From NCBI RefSeq assembly GCF_002198735.1, contig NZ_MWLO01000121.1, forward strand, positions 1-64,000: 64,000 nt of DNA, written 5' to 3'. Positions 28,088 to 37,887 of this stretch are shown piece by piece (positions within the stretch are counted from its first letter, which is position 1; each line of letters begins with the position of its first letter). This stretch comes from Ideonella sp. A 288. Lineage in GTDB: Bacteria; Pseudomonadota; Gammaproteobacteria; Burkholderiales; Burkholderiaceae_C. The translations under genes and the position numbers were made by a program. The notes beneath the pieces were generated by a model. The model did no database searches and had not been told where the DNA came from. It was given only the letters and a program-made list of their open reading frames with translations.

Positions 28088-28443
28088 TCACCATTTCGCC
28101 TGGTTCAACCCCAGCGTGTTGCCGAAGGGATCGATCAGCAGCGCCACGCGCGCGCCGAAGTCTGTGACGGCGGGGCCGCGATGCAGTGTGGCGCCACGCG
28201 CCAGCAAAATTGGCCCGTGCGGAATCGAAGTTGGCCACCTCGCAATAGGGCGTGGTGACGGCCACGCCGCCGGGGTTCTTGCCGTCGGCCGGTTGGAAGT
28301 CGGTGATCACACCGCGCGACGTGCGCACGAACGCGCAGCGCGGGTTCTCGTGCTCCACCGGCAGGCCCAGCAGCGCTGGCATACCAGGCGGCGGCCGCGT
28401 CGATGTCACTCACAAAGAGCACCACAGATTCGAGTTGCCGCAG
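28088..28443 (-). pseudogene. VOC/glyoxalase-family gene broken by two frameshifts
   Basis: Three successive frames together make one VOC protein: MLRQLESVVLFVSDIDAAAAWY, then LLGLPVEHENPRCAFV with VAVTTPYCEVANFDSARA, then ILLARGATLHRGPAVTDFG and DPFGNTLGLNQAKW at the TGA (28090-28088). Shifts occur near 28380 and near 28207, the latter at an AATTTT run. The ATG lies 8 bp after the APH-like gene on the same strand, so it was probably its operon partner. Sequencing error is possible, but two shifts in a short gene suggest decay. Confidence 0.75.
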
Positions 28444-28450
28444 CATCGTG

Positions 28451-29368
28451 TCAGGGCCAAATCTGAGCGGCCAGCGTGGCGAAGTCGGGCGCGGCCTGCC
28501 AGCCGGGCACGGCAATCTGCGCCCGCAGGTTGCTGTAGCGGTGCAGCAGCATCAGCCGCAGCAAGGCTTCTCGCTGGCCACGATCGAACGGGCGGCCGTG
28601 GTAGCCGTCGAAGAGCGCGTCGACGCGCGACGCGTCACCCGCGGCCAGGAAACAGAGCGGCCCCAGCCAGTCGTACTCGCGGGGGCCAACGAGGCCGTCG
28701 CCGAAGTCGAACATGGCCGACAGTCCGCTGCCTTGGTGCAACAGGTTGAAGGGCGTGTACTCGCCAGTGAGGATCACGTCCGGGCCCTCGGGCACTGGGC
28801 TGAGCAGGAAGGATTCCAGTTGCGCCAGCAGATGCGCAGGCAGGCCGGTGCGCTGCTGGCGAGCGTGGCAGCGCTCACGCTGGCCCTGCAGGAAGTCGGT
28901 CCAGCGCGGCGCCAGCGCCGGCATCGGACCCAGCGGCAGCGCATGCACCTCGGCAGCCAGGCGGCCAATCGCGCGCAGCACCGCACAGCGTTCGTGCTGC
29001 TCCAAGTTGGGCCAGACACGATCGAGCGGCGTGCCCTGCAGTTGCGTCATCACGATGTAGGGCCAGCCAGCGTGCTCGGCACTGTCCACCAGGTGTGGCG
29101 TAGGCACCGAAAGCCGGCCCTGAAGGTGCCCGAGCATCGCGCGCTCGAACTCGAAGTGGTCGCGCAGAAAAGGCGGGTAGAGCTTCAGCACCAGCTCGCG
29201 ACCCAGAAGCGCCACCAGCACCGTGCCCTCGCCGGCCGGCACCGCTGGCGCGCTGGAGTAGCGGGCGCCGAGCGCGGCGACCACGCCGATCCAGCGCGCA
29301 GGGTCTTCCTGCAGCGAGTCGAAGTCGACGACGCCAGGGTCGGCAGGCAACTCAGGTGATGCGGCCAA
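28451..29368 (-). CDS. APH-family (aminoglycoside phosphotransferase/choline-kinase fold) protein
   Basis: A 305-residue kinase-fold protein with GEGTVLVALLGRELVLKLYPP (lysine strand), WPYIVMTQLQGTPLDRVW, and a catalytic loop reading LTGEYTPFNLL where the family normally has HGD-x4-N. Glu (about residue 203) replaces the catalytic Asp and Thr replaces His. The metal-binding motif FDFGDGLVGPREYDW is normal. The altered loop suggests a divergent subfamily with modified or lost activity. It has a start overlap with no upstream gene and is followed at once by the broken VOC gene. Substrate unknown. Confidence 0.8.
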   Translation of the reverse strand: MAASPELPADPGVVDFDSLQEDPARWIGVVAALGARYSSAPAVPAGEGTVLVALLGRELVLKLYPPFLRDHFEFERAMLGHLQGRLSVPTPHLVDSAEHAGWPYIVMTQLQGTPLDRVWPNLEQHERCAVLRAIGRLAAEVHALPLGPMPALAPRWTDFLQGQRERCHARQQRTGLPAHLLAQLESFLLSPVPEGPDVILTGEYTPFNLLHQGSGLSAMFDFGDGLVGPREYDWLGPLCFLAAGDASRVDALFDGYHGRPFDRGQREALLRLMLLHRYSNLRAQIAVPGWQAAPDFATLAAQIWP

Positions 29369-29518
29369 GGATCAACGGCAGGAGCGGTGTGCGGTAGGAC
29401 CTATCTTGATGGCTGCGCGCCCCTGACGCAAGGCCGCCACGCGGCCACCGGGTCGCCAGCTTCGCGCGCACCGCCCAGCGTCCTGATCGTCCGGCGCAGC
29501 GCCCGCAGTGCGCCTTGA

Positions 29519-30052
29519 TCAGATCTCTGTCTGTTCCGAGATTTCCAGTGCGTCGTCCACCTCGATGCCAAGGTACCTGACCGTCGATTCCAATCGATCG
29601 AATGGCCAAGCAGCAACTGCACCGCGCGCAGGTCTTCGAGGATCCGAGCGTACTGCCGCGTCCCCAGATGTGGCGAGTCGTGGATGCGGCTCGGAAACAC
29701 GAAGTCGTCGGACTTCAGCCCGGCATGATGGATCCACTTCTGCACCGCATCGCGGGTGGCCGGGGTGATCTCGAACTGCACCGGGCGTTGGGTCTTGTGC
29801 TGCATCACCAGGGCGCGGGCAGCGACCTGGTCGCCATGGCAGATGTCCCTGACCTTCAGGGCGGCGAGATCACAACCGCGGAGCTTGCTGTCGAGGCCCA
29901 GGTTGAACAGTGCGAGTTCGCGAATCCGGTTCTCCATCTGGAGACGCACACGGAGCGCCCAAAAGTCCTTGGTCTTGAACGGTGCCTTTTTGACCGACGA
30001 TCTTGCCCTTGTTCCATGGCTCGCGATGAGGAGCGTTTGCTGCGGATCCCAT
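29519..30052 (-). pseudogene. Tyrosine recombinase (phage-type integrase) remnant
   Basis: Pieces of one integrase are spread over frames: PWNKGKIVGQK (start near 30052), then APFKTKDFWALRVRLQMENR through LRGCDLAALKVRDICHGDQV and DDFVFPSRIHDSPHLGTRQYARI. After that the sequence jumps to DLRAVQLLLGH, and a further frame gives LESTVRYLGIEVDDALEISE at the TGA (29521-29519). Frameshifts lie near 29985 and near 29595. A deletion between YARI and LRAVQ removes the H-x-x-R catalytic block. The gene is clearly dead and marks this segment as former mobile DNA. Confidence 0.88.
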
Positions 30053-30295
30053 GATGGTCTCCCCATCGAGATGAGGGCCGCCCAAGATGCGCCCAGCCGA
30101 CTCAGGCGAAACTGCCTCCGGTCATTCAGCTCGCCGGTCGGCCTCACGTGAAGCCGCCAAGTTGCAGCGCGAGCGGGAACGTGCATCAAGTCCATGGGAA
30201 ACACTTACCAGTGATGCAAGTTTGACCGCCGTCTGCGCTGCTTTCGCATCCGAGAATGTTTCAAGCGGAGATGCAGTACCGATGAGGTCTCTTGG

Positions 30296-33200
30296 GTGAA
30301 CGCAGCAGGGCTTGATGCATCGGGGGTGGGTGGAGCTTCCCGCCTTCGCATTGGGTCTTCGGTCGCCGTGGTGAGCGCCGATGGAAGTGGTTATGAGTTG
30401 AGGGGCAGTGCGGCGGTGGTGCTGGCCTGGGTCGTGCTGGAAGGCCGTGCGGATCGGCGGCGGATGTCGGCGCTGCTGTGGCCAGAGTCCGACCCCGCGC
30501 AGGCGCGCAGCAACCTGAGGGTGTTGACGCACCGCATCAACCAGCGATTCGGCGGCGAGCTGCTGGTGGGAACAGAGCACCTGGAACTCGACAGGTCGCG
30601 GGCGCACGTCGAGTTGCACGACGCCGATGCGGTGCTGGCCGCATTGGCGGCAGGCGGAGCCGCACGCTGCGAACTGCTGGCCGAAGCCGGCGTGGAGGCC
30701 CACGCGGGCGAGGACCTGCTGGCCTGGTTGGGGAGCGCGCGCAAGCGGCTGAAGCAAGCGCAACTTGCACAACTGGGCGAGGCATTGACCGAAGCGTTCG
30801 CCCTCGCGCGACACACACGAGCCATCGCACTGGCCAGAGCCTGCGTGCAGCTCGATCCGTTGAGCGAGCATGGGCATCGGCGGCTGATGGAGGTGCTGGC
30901 GCGCGCAGGCGACCGCGCGGCAGCACTGGCCGCGTACGAGGACTGCAAATCGCTGTTCAAGCAGCACCTCGGCGTGCTGCCCGGCGAGCGGACGCGCATG
31001 GTGCAGTTGCACATCCTCCAGCAGCAGGCCTTGCACGCCACGCAAGGGGGGCAGCCGTTGCCGGGCGCAGATGCCGACGAGCCCACGACACCATCCGCTG
31101 CAGCGCGCCACCCACTCGTCGAACGTGAAGCGGTGTTGGCCCAGGCGCGGGCGGCGCTCGGGCAAGGCGTGCATGTGGTGGTGCAGGGTGAGCCTGGGGT
31201 GGGCAAGACGCGGCTGTTGCGTCGGCTGTCGGCAATGACGGAAGGTCAGTCGGAGCATGTGGCACTGCATGCCGCACTCGGACAGGAGCCGTATGCGGCG
31301 CTGGCGCAACTGCTGCAAGAGGTCCAGCCGCGGCGCAGGCCCCGCGTCGGCTTGGCCGAGCAGGTCGAACTGGCCCGCCTGGCGCCGTTGGCCTTTGCAG
31401 AGGTCAAGCCGAGCGACGCGGCGCTGTCGGCGCCACGGCTGCACGCGGCGTTGCGGCACTGGTTCCGGTGCCTGGGCGATGCGGGGGTGCGGGTGCTGGT
31501 GCTGGACGATGTGCAGTACGCCGATGCGGCGTCGCAGGCGGCGTTTTCGTCCTTGCTGGAAAGCGCGGCCGTTGCCGGCGAGCGCGCGCCGGCCCTGTTG
31601 ATGGCGCACCGCAGCGGGGAGGTCCAGGCGGTGCTGGATGACGCGGTGACGCAGGCACAAGCGCAGCACAGGGCACAGCGCATGGAGCTGCCCCGGCTGT
31701 CGCTGTCGGGCGTGCAGGCGCTGCTGGCGGCGATGGATGCGGCGCCGCGCACGGACCAGGCCGGTGTGTTGGCGCAGCATCTGCACAAGCGCACGGGCGG
31801 CAACCCGCTGTTCGTGATCGAGCTGGCGCGACAAGCGCTGGAGCAGGGCGAAGCCTCCGGCACAGCCGACCTGCAGGCCCTGCTGGCCGCCAGGCTCCAG
31901 CGCTGCAGCGAGGCCGCGCAACAGCTGGCCGCGGTGGCTGCCGTGGCGCTCGAGCACTTCACGGTCGAGCTGGCCGCGGCGGTGTCGCAGCACACGGCGC
32001 TGGCGCTGATGCCCGCATGGCGCGAACTGGAACAACGCGGGCTGTTCGCTGGCCAAGGGCTGGCCCATGACCTGATCCAGGACGCTGTGCTGGCGGCACT
32101 GCCACAGCCGATCCTGCGGGTGCTGCATGGGCAGGTGGCCCAGTACCTCGAAGGCCAGGGCATGCAGGGCGCTTCGGTGCTCAGGCACTGGTTGGCTGCA
32201 GACGCTGCCGATCGCGCGCTGCCGCATGCGATACACCAGCTCTACAGCGTCAGCGCCGCCGGGCTGCCCACCGCGCAGCAAGAGCTGGCGATGCTCAGTC
32301 TGCTCGAACGCGCCAGCGACGAGGTGCTGTTGGCCCACCTTTGGTGTATGGCCGAGATCGGCGTCAGCGTGGGCGAGTTCGTGCCCGACGAGATCTGGCG
32401 CCGTGTTCGTGCATTGCGGGAGCGCGTGGAGCGTCTGCCAGGGCGAGCCGACGCCGCGGCCTGGATCGCCTTCGAGACCGCACGCAGTCGCAGGGTCATC
32501 GACTTGTCCCCCAAGGCCGCCTACGACGTCCTGGAGCCGGCCGCCGCACGGATGCCGGATCGCGGCATCGAGCGCGCATTCGTGGAACACGAGCTGGCCG
32601 CGCACGCGGTCAGCCTGACCGGCATGCCCCACGCGCACCTGCGCCGCGCCCGTCATGCGCTGGCAGGGCTGCCCGATGTGCCGTCGGTCAAGCGCGTGCG
32701 CATGCAGAACGATCATCAGTTCGGCATCTATGACAACCCGGTCGAGGGGATCAAGGCCCAGGCCGCCCGCTGGCGATTCGCGCGGCAGCGACATGACATG
32801 GCCACCGTGGCCGACGCGTCCGCACTCATCGGCCGCCTGCAAGCGTTCCTAGGCAATGTCACGCGATCCATGAATCACTACGGCCGGGCGGCGCGGGTGC
32901 GATCGGCGGGCGGCGAAGACACGCAGGCCTTCCCGGATCCGCTGCTGGTCGGCAAGATTGCATTGAGTGCCGGGCACTACGCGCTGTCGCATCAACTGCT
33001 GATGTCCGTTGACGGCCAGGTTGCGCGCCTGCAGCGCTTGATCTATCTGGCGCTGCTCCACCTGCGCATGGGCAACCTGCGACAAGCCCAGGCGCAGCTC
33101 GGCCAGGTCAGCCCCGAGGCGCTGCGCGAACATTTCGCCACCCAGGTCGTCCATGGGCACGCGCGCGCGGAGCTCGACCAGCTCGAAGGAAGCGACCCCT

Positions 33201-33709
33201 TGCCGAGCCTGCGGCAGCAATTGGAACGGGCGCGGGAATTCGGGGTGAGTGGCGTCAACCTGGAGCTGTTGGCGTGGGAGATCACCCTGCGCACCCAGCC
33301 CCTGGCCGAGCGGCTGGCTGGCGCCAACGCCTTGCTGGCACAACTGCGGCGCCACAACGTCGGCGGCTACAAGCTGGCAAAGCCCTTGCTCGAGATCGCG
33401 GAGGTCTGCGCGGAAGCCGAAGCCCCGCAGTGGGCCGCCGCCGCGGCCGAATCCGCCCGGCTGCTGCGGCGCGGCTGTACCAACGCCATGCTTTATCTTC
33501 CCGAGGGACTTGTGCGCTGCGCACGGTTGATCCGGCGTCGCGATGCGCGCGAGGCCGATGCCCTGGTGCATGTGGCGCAGCGCTGGGTGCGCCACGCGCT
33601 TGAGCACCTGCCGCCGGGCGCCGAAGAAGGCTTCACACGCCACGTGGTGGTGAACCGCCTGCTCCTGGACAGCGACCAGCAAGCCGTTTATCTGCAGCCC
33701 CTGCGTTGA
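30296..33709 (+). CDS. Large SARP/AfsR-like regulator: winged helix, BTAD, AAA+ ATPase, TPR-like C-terminus
   Basis: A 1137-residue protein from a GTG at 30296 with GAGG 8 bases upstream. Order: DNA-binding winged helix (about residues 15-100, RRRMSALLWPESDPAQARSN), BTAD domain (about 105-245, LDPLSEHGHRRLMEVLARAG then EDCKSLFKQHLGVLP), AAA+ ATPase with Walker A GEPGVGKT (298-305) and Walker B VLVLDDVQYAD, then a long helical TPR-like sensor region. Such proteins are typically activators integrating an unknown ligand signal. Its likeliest target is the DUF1800/DUF1501 pair starting 153 bp downstream on the same strand; that link is inferred from adjacency only. Confidence 0.88.
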   Translation: MNAAGLDASGVGGASRLRIGSSVAVVSADGSGYELRGSAAVVLAWVVLEGRADRRRMSALLWPESDPAQARSNLRVLTHRINQRFGGELLVGTEHLELDRSRAHVELHDADAVLAALAAGGAARCELLAEAGVEAHAGEDLLAWLGSARKRLKQAQLAQLGEALTEAFALARHTRAIALARACVQLDPLSEHGHRRLMEVLARAGDRAAALAAYEDCKSLFKQHLGVLPGERTRMVQLHILQQQALHATQGGQPLPGADADEPTTPSAAARHPLVEREAVLAQARAALGQGVHVVVQGEPGVGKTRLLRRLSAMTEGQSEHVALHAALGQEPYAALAQLLQEVQPRRRPRVGLAEQVELARLAPLAFAEVKPSDAALSAPRLHAALRHWFRCLGDAGVRVLVLDDVQYADAASQAAFSSLLESAAVAGERAPALLMAHRSGEVQAVLDDAVTQAQAQHRAQRMELPRLSLSGVQALLAAMDAAPRTDQAGVLAQHLHKRTGGNPLFVIELARQALEQGEASGTADLQALLAARLQRCSEAAQQLAAVAAVALEHFTVELAAAVSQHTALALMPAWRELEQRGLFAGQGLAHDLIQDAVLAALPQPILRVLHGQVAQYLEGQGMQGASVLRHWLAADAADRALPHAIHQLYSVSAAGLPTAQQELAMLSLLERASDEVLLAHLWCMAEIGVSVGEFVPDEIWRRVRALRERVERLPGRADAAAWIAFETARSRRVIDLSPKAAYDVLEPAAARMPDRGIERAFVEHELAAHAVSLTGMPHAHLRRARHALAGLPDVPSVKRVRMQNDHQFGIYDNPVEGIKAQAARWRFARQRHDMATVADASALIGRLQAFLGNVTRSMNHYGRAARVRSAGGEDTQAFPDPLLVGKIALSAGHYALSHQLLMSVDGQVARLQRLIYLALLHLRMGNLRQAQAQLGQVSPEALREHFATQVVHGHARAELDQLEGSDPLPSLRQQLERAREFGVSGVNLELLAWEITLRTQPLAERLAGANALLAQLRRHNVGGYKLAKPLLEIAEVCAEAEAPQWAAAAAESARLLRRGCTNAMLYLPEGLVRCARLIRRRDAREADALVHVAQRWVRHALEHLPPGAEEGFTRHVVVNRLLLDSDQQAVYLQPLR

Positions 33710-33862
33710 CGCATGCGCCGACGGCGTGCATCCAAACGTGAGGCGTGCAAGCGGCTTGTGTGATCTGTTCGCAAGGCTGCGCTGAAGCGCTTGTGAAACG
33801 CATGGCCCCAGAGACTGTTTGCCAGAGCTCGTGTCGCGAGCCCCGTCACAAGGAGTCTCCAG

Positions 33863-35923
33863 ATGAAGCCATCGCGTGTTCGTGCTGCCACCTTGAGTGC
33901 CGCCATGTTGTGGCTGCCCCAGTGGGCGGCATCGCAGACGGTCAGCAGCTTTACCGTCGTCAACGCCGACACCGGCGCCGACATCGCCACGTTCGTCTCC
34001 AGCGGCACGGTCTCGATGGCCAGCACGCCGCGCATCAACCTGCGCGCGAATGCCAGCAACGTCAAGAGCGTGGTGTTCACCGACGGCAGCAGCTCCCGCA
34101 CCGAGAACACCGCGCCCTATGCCTACAAGGGCAACAGCGGCCCGCTCTACGCTAAGTGGTCGCCGGCGGTCGGCACCTACGTCATCAACGCCAAACCCCA
34201 CGCAGGCAGCGGCGGGAGCGGCCCCGCAGGTGCCACGGCCACGCTGACCTTGACGGTGATTGGCGCCGTGACGCCTCCTCCTCCTCCGCCGCCTCCTCCT
34301 CCGCCACCGCCGGTGGGCACCGACAAGCCCGCCAACCGAAACGAGGCCGCGCGCTTCCTTGCGCAAGCCACCTTCGGGCCCGTGGATGCCGACCTGGACC
34401 GCCTGATGGCCGTCGGGTACTCGGCCTGGATCGACGAACAGTTCACGATGCCACGCAGCGGCACGCACCAGGCGTTCTTCGAGACCCTGAACGACGGCGA
34501 CGACAAGGAGGTGGTGGCGGCCTTCTGGAAGAACGCGCTGACGGGCAAGGACCAGCTGCGCCTGCGCATGGCCTATGCGCTGTCGCAGATCTTCGTGATC
34601 TCCCTCGAAGACGGCGACGTGGACAACCACGACCGCGCGGTCGCCGCCTGGCACGACATGCTGAACACGCACAGCTTCGGCAACTACCGCGACTTGCTTC
34701 AGAGCGTGTCGGTCAACCCCATGATGGGCATCTACCTGACGCACATCGCCAACCAGAAGGCCGATGCCACCACCGGCCGCGTGCCCGACGAGAACTATGC
34801 GCGCGAGGTGATGCAACTGTTCAGCATCGGCCTGGTGGAGCTCAACCCCGACGGCCGCCCGCGCACCGGCAGCCACGGCGCAGCGCTGGAGACCTACACC
34901 CCGGCCGATGTGTCGGAGCTTGCCAAGGTGTTCACCGGCTGGAGCTGGGCATGCCCGGTCCCTTCCGACCGGGGCTGCTTCCTGCGGGGCGAATCCAACA
35001 ACGGCAACCGGGACTATGCAGACCGTGACCTGCGGCCGATGGTCGCCTACCCGGACTACCACAGCGTCGAAGCCAAGTCCTTCCTCGGCACGACCATCCC
35101 GGCCGGAACCAGCGCGGCCGAGAGCCTGCGCATCGCGCTCGATCGCCTGGCCGCGCATCCCAATGTCGGGCCTTTCATCGGCCGGCAGCTGATCCAGCGC
35201 TTCACCACCAGCAACCCGAGCCCAGCCTACGTGAGCGCCGTGGCGGGCGCGTTCAACAACAACGGTGCGGGTGTGCGGGGCGACTTCAAGGCGGTGCTCA
35301 AGGCGGTGCTGTTGCACCCCGAGGCCCGCATGGTGAGCGACACGTCGGGCAAGGTGCGCGAGCCGGTGCTGCGACTCGCGGCCTTCATGCGCGCCTTCCC
35401 GCACCGCAGCGTCTCGGGCAAGTTCGACATGGAGGTCACCCTCAACCCGGGCACGGCATTGGCCCAGGCGCCGCTGCATTCACCTTCGGTGTTCAATTTC
35501 TACCGGCCCGGCTACGTGGCCCCAGGCACGCTGAGCGCGGCGCGCAACCTGGTGGCACCCGAGTTGCAGATCCTCAACGAGACCAGCGTCGCAGGCTACG
35601 TGAACTACATGCGCGACAGCATCAGCGCCGGCGTCGGCCGTTCATCGGGCTCGAGCCTGAACGGGCGCGATCTGCAAGGCGACTACAACGCCGAGTTGGC
35701 GCTGGCCACCGACGTGCCGGCCCTGGTCGACCGGGTGACGACGCGCCTGACCTATGGCGCGATGAGCGCGACGCGCCGCACCGAGATCATCAACGCGGTC
35801 AACAGCATCGCCATCCCCGGCAGCGGCAGCTCGCAGAGCCAGATCAACGCAGCCAGGCGGCAGCGGATCAACACCGCCATCCTGTTGACGGTGGCCGCTC
35901 CCGAGTTCGTGGTGCTCAAGTAA
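33863..35923 (+). CDS. Secreted DUF1800 protein with N-terminal Ig-like domain and 13-proline linker
   Basis: A 686-residue protein. The signal peptide (MKPSRVRAATLSAAMLWLPQ, cut near AASQT) is followed by a beta-sandwich Ig-like module to about residue 135 and an uninterrupted run of 13 prolines (34274-34312). The DUF1800 domain starts at about residue 152 with NRNEAARFLAQATFGPVDADLDRLM, shows ARE-VMQLFSIGLVELNPDG and continues to the C-terminus. DUF1800 proteins are encoded beside DUF1501 proteins in many bacteria; their biochemical role is not established. An AAGGAGT ribosome site precedes the ATG. It forms an operon with the next gene (16-bp gap). Confidence 0.92.
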   Translation: MKPSRVRAATLSAAMLWLPQWAASQTVSSFTVVNADTGADIATFVSSGTVSMASTPRINLRANASNVKSVVFTDGSSSRTENTAPYAYKGNSGPLYAKWSPAVGTYVINAKPHAGSGGSGPAGATATLTLTVIGAVTPPPPPPPPPPPPPVGTDKPANRNEAARFLAQATFGPVDADLDRLMAVGYSAWIDEQFTMPRSGTHQAFFETLNDGDDKEVVAAFWKNALTGKDQLRLRMAYALSQIFVISLEDGDVDNHDRAVAAWHDMLNTHSFGNYRDLLQSVSVNPMMGIYLTHIANQKADATTGRVPDENYAREVMQLFSIGLVELNPDGRPRTGSHGAALETYTPADVSELAKVFTGWSWACPVPSDRGCFLRGESNNGNRDYADRDLRPMVAYPDYHSVEAKSFLGTTIPAGTSAAESLRIALDRLAAHPNVGPFIGRQLIQRFTTSNPSPAYVSAVAGAFNNNGAGVRGDFKAVLKAVLLHPEARMVSDTSGKVREPVLRLAAFMRAFPHRSVSGKFDMEVTLNPGTALAQAPLHSPSVFNFYRPGYVAPGTLSAARNLVAPELQILNETSVAGYVNYMRDSISAGVGRSSGSSLNGRDLQGDYNAELALATDVPALVDRVTTRLTYGAMSATRRTEIINAVNSIAIPGSGSSQSQINAARRQRINTAILLTVAAPEFVVLK

Positions 35924-35939
35924 CCAGGAGTCGACAACC

Positions 35940-37511
35940 ATGACACACCCCAAGATCATCCCGGGCGCGCCCGCGGTTCACCACCAGGCGTCGCGGCGCC
36001 TGTTCATGCGCCAGGCCGGCGCGCTGTCGCTGGCGGCCGGTGCGGGCGCGCCGCTGGCCTTGAACCTGCTGGCGGCCGGTTCGGCCGCGGCGCAGGGTGT
36101 GGGCGACTACCGCGCGATCGTCTGCCTGTTCATGTTCGGCGGCAACGACGCCTTCAACATGGTGCTGCCCACCGACAGCGCCACCTGGGCGGCCTATACC
36201 GCGATGCGCTCGTCGATCGCGCTGCTGCCACCCGGCACACCGCCGAATCCGGGCGCCAGCGCGGGCTCGGCGGCGCGAATGGGCGGTGTGCTGCCGATCG
36301 TGCCCACCAACCCGCAGGGCCGCACGTACGCGCTGCACCCGCTGATGACCCGGCTGCAGTCGATGTTCGACACCGATCGGCGCCTGGCCATCGTCGCCAA
36401 CATCGGCCCGCTGGTCGCCCCCACGACCAAGGCGCAATACAACACACCCGCCCACCCGCGGCCACCGCGCCTGTTCTCGCACAACGACCAGCAAAGCATC
36501 TGGCAAACCATGATGCCCGAGGGGGCCACCCAGGGCTGGGGCGGCCGCATCGCCGACATGGTGGTGGGCGGCAATGCCAGGGCCGTGTTCACCGCGATCT
36601 CGGCCTCGGGCAGCGCAGTGTGGCTGTCCGGGCAAAGCGTGCGCCAGTACCAGGTCAGCGGGGCCGGCGCCTTGCGCCTGGGGGCCGACACCAACAACCT
36701 CGTCTATGGTTCCGCCACCGTGGCCAATGCCTTGGCCAACATCGCCCGAAGCGCCCAAGGCAGCCATGTGTTCGAGGCCGACGTGGCCGCGACGGCCGCC
36801 CGCTCGATCGATTCCGAAAGCATCTTGCGCGGCGCGCTGCGCCCGGCCAGCGACCCGGCCTTCGGCACACCGCCGGCCGGCGGTGGCAGCTACAACCCCA
36901 GCGCCGACCCCAAGCTCCAGGTCCTCAGCCCGACCAACGGCAACCCCGTGTTCAGCCCGCTGGCGCAGCAACTGCAGATGGTGGCGCGCCTCGTGCAGGC
37001 GGGCGTGTCGGGCGCCACGGGCGTGCGGCGCCAGGTGTTCTTCGTCAGCCTGGGGGGCTTCGACACGCACAGCAACCAGAACCCGCAGCACACCGACCTG
37101 ATGGCGCGCGTAGCGCACGCCATGGCGTACTTCGACACCGCGCTGGGCGCCATCAACGCGCGCAACAACGTCACCACCTTCACCGCCAGCGACTTCGGCC
37201 GCACCTTCACCAGCAACGGCGACGGCACCGACCACGGCTGGGGCGCCCACCAGTTCGTGATGGGCGGGGCGGTGCGCGGCGGCGACCTGTACGGCAGCTT
37301 CCCCAAGTTGGTTGCCAGAAACTCCAGCACGGGCGAGTTCGACAGCCCCGATCAGGTGCGCAACGGTGCCCTGCTGCCCACCACGTCGGTCGACCAGCTC
37401 GGCGCCACGCTCGGGCGCTGGTTCGGCCTGTCGGACAGCCAGGCGCTGGAGGTGTTTCCGAGTCTGGCCAACTTCAACACGGGGGTGCGCAATCTGGGCT
37501 TCACGAGTTGA
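35940..37511 (+). CDS. DUF1501 protein, Tat-exported (sulfatase-like fold)
   Basis: A 523-residue protein. A twin-arginine signal (SRRLFMRQAGALSLAAGAG, Arg pair near residue 20) indicates folded export. The family features are AIVCLFMFGGNDAFNMVLP near the N-terminus and TFTASDFGRTFTSNGDGTDHGWG near residue 420, reminiscent of the alkaline-phosphatase/sulfatase superfamily to which DUF1501 belongs. It pairs with the preceding DUF1800 gene; an AGGAG site lies before the ATG. Substrate unknown. Confidence 0.92.
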   Translation: MTHPKIIPGAPAVHHQASRRLFMRQAGALSLAAGAGAPLALNLLAAGSAAAQGVGDYRAIVCLFMFGGNDAFNMVLPTDSATWAAYTAMRSSIALLPPGTPPNPGASAGSAARMGGVLPIVPTNPQGRTYALHPLMTRLQSMFDTDRRLAIVANIGPLVAPTTKAQYNTPAHPRPPRLFSHNDQQSIWQTMMPEGATQGWGGRIADMVVGGNARAVFTAISASGSAVWLSGQSVRQYQVSGAGALRLGADTNNLVYGSATVANALANIARSAQGSHVFEADVAATAARSIDSESILRGALRPASDPAFGTPPAGGGSYNPSADPKLQVLSPTNGNPVFSPLAQQLQMVARLVQAGVSGATGVRRQVFFVSLGGFDTHSNQNPQHTDLMARVAHAMAYFDTALGAINARNNVTTFTASDFGRTFTSNGDGTDHGWGAHQFVMGGAVRGGDLYGSFPKLVARNSSTGEFDSPDQVRNGALLPTTSVDQLGATLGRWFGLSDSQALEVFPSLANFNTGVRNLGFTS

Positions 37512-37887
37512 TGCGGCGGGCCTGGACCAGCGACGGCTCTCGATGGCGACACAAAGCCCGTGCCTTGCGTCGCCCTCGGTACCTGCCGGAAGACGGCAGC
37601 CCGGCGGCAACTTGGCCCTCGCTCATGTTGGAACTGGCCAGAGACAGCTTCCGTTCCGTGCTCGGCCGAGGTTCGGTACCGACCCACAGCGGCCGGTCGC
37701 CCAGCGCACGCAAGCCTGGCCGCTGCGAGTTCCCGAACGACAGGTTTCAGTCGACGAGTCTGAAGCCTTCGTTGGCTCGACTCAGCCAGTTTCTGCTCCC
37801 GACTGGCAACTTCGCGCGGCCTACACCCGGCCCGACTGAGGCCAGTGCACCGACGGATGCCAAGGATCGAATCAAGACGACTTGAAG
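37512..37887. other. 376-bp non-coding region between convergent genes
   Basis: No supported coding frame. It contains the dispersed repeat copy at 37661-37686 roughly in the middle. No T-tract terminator was found for the DUF1501 operon or the convergent dehydrogenase gene. Confidence 0.6.
37661..37686 (+). repeat. Dispersed 26-bp intergenic repeat, copy 2
   Basis: These 26 bases, from CTCGGCCGAG through GGTACCGACCCA, are identical to the reverse complement of 50379-50404. The unit contains the palindromes CTCGGCCGAG and GGTACC. A more diverged copy is at 26896-26927. Confidence 0.8.

Noticed and set aside
30122..32842. 906-codon minus-strand frame
   Set aside because: Antisense to the SARP-like regulator, which has clear domains and a ribosome site.
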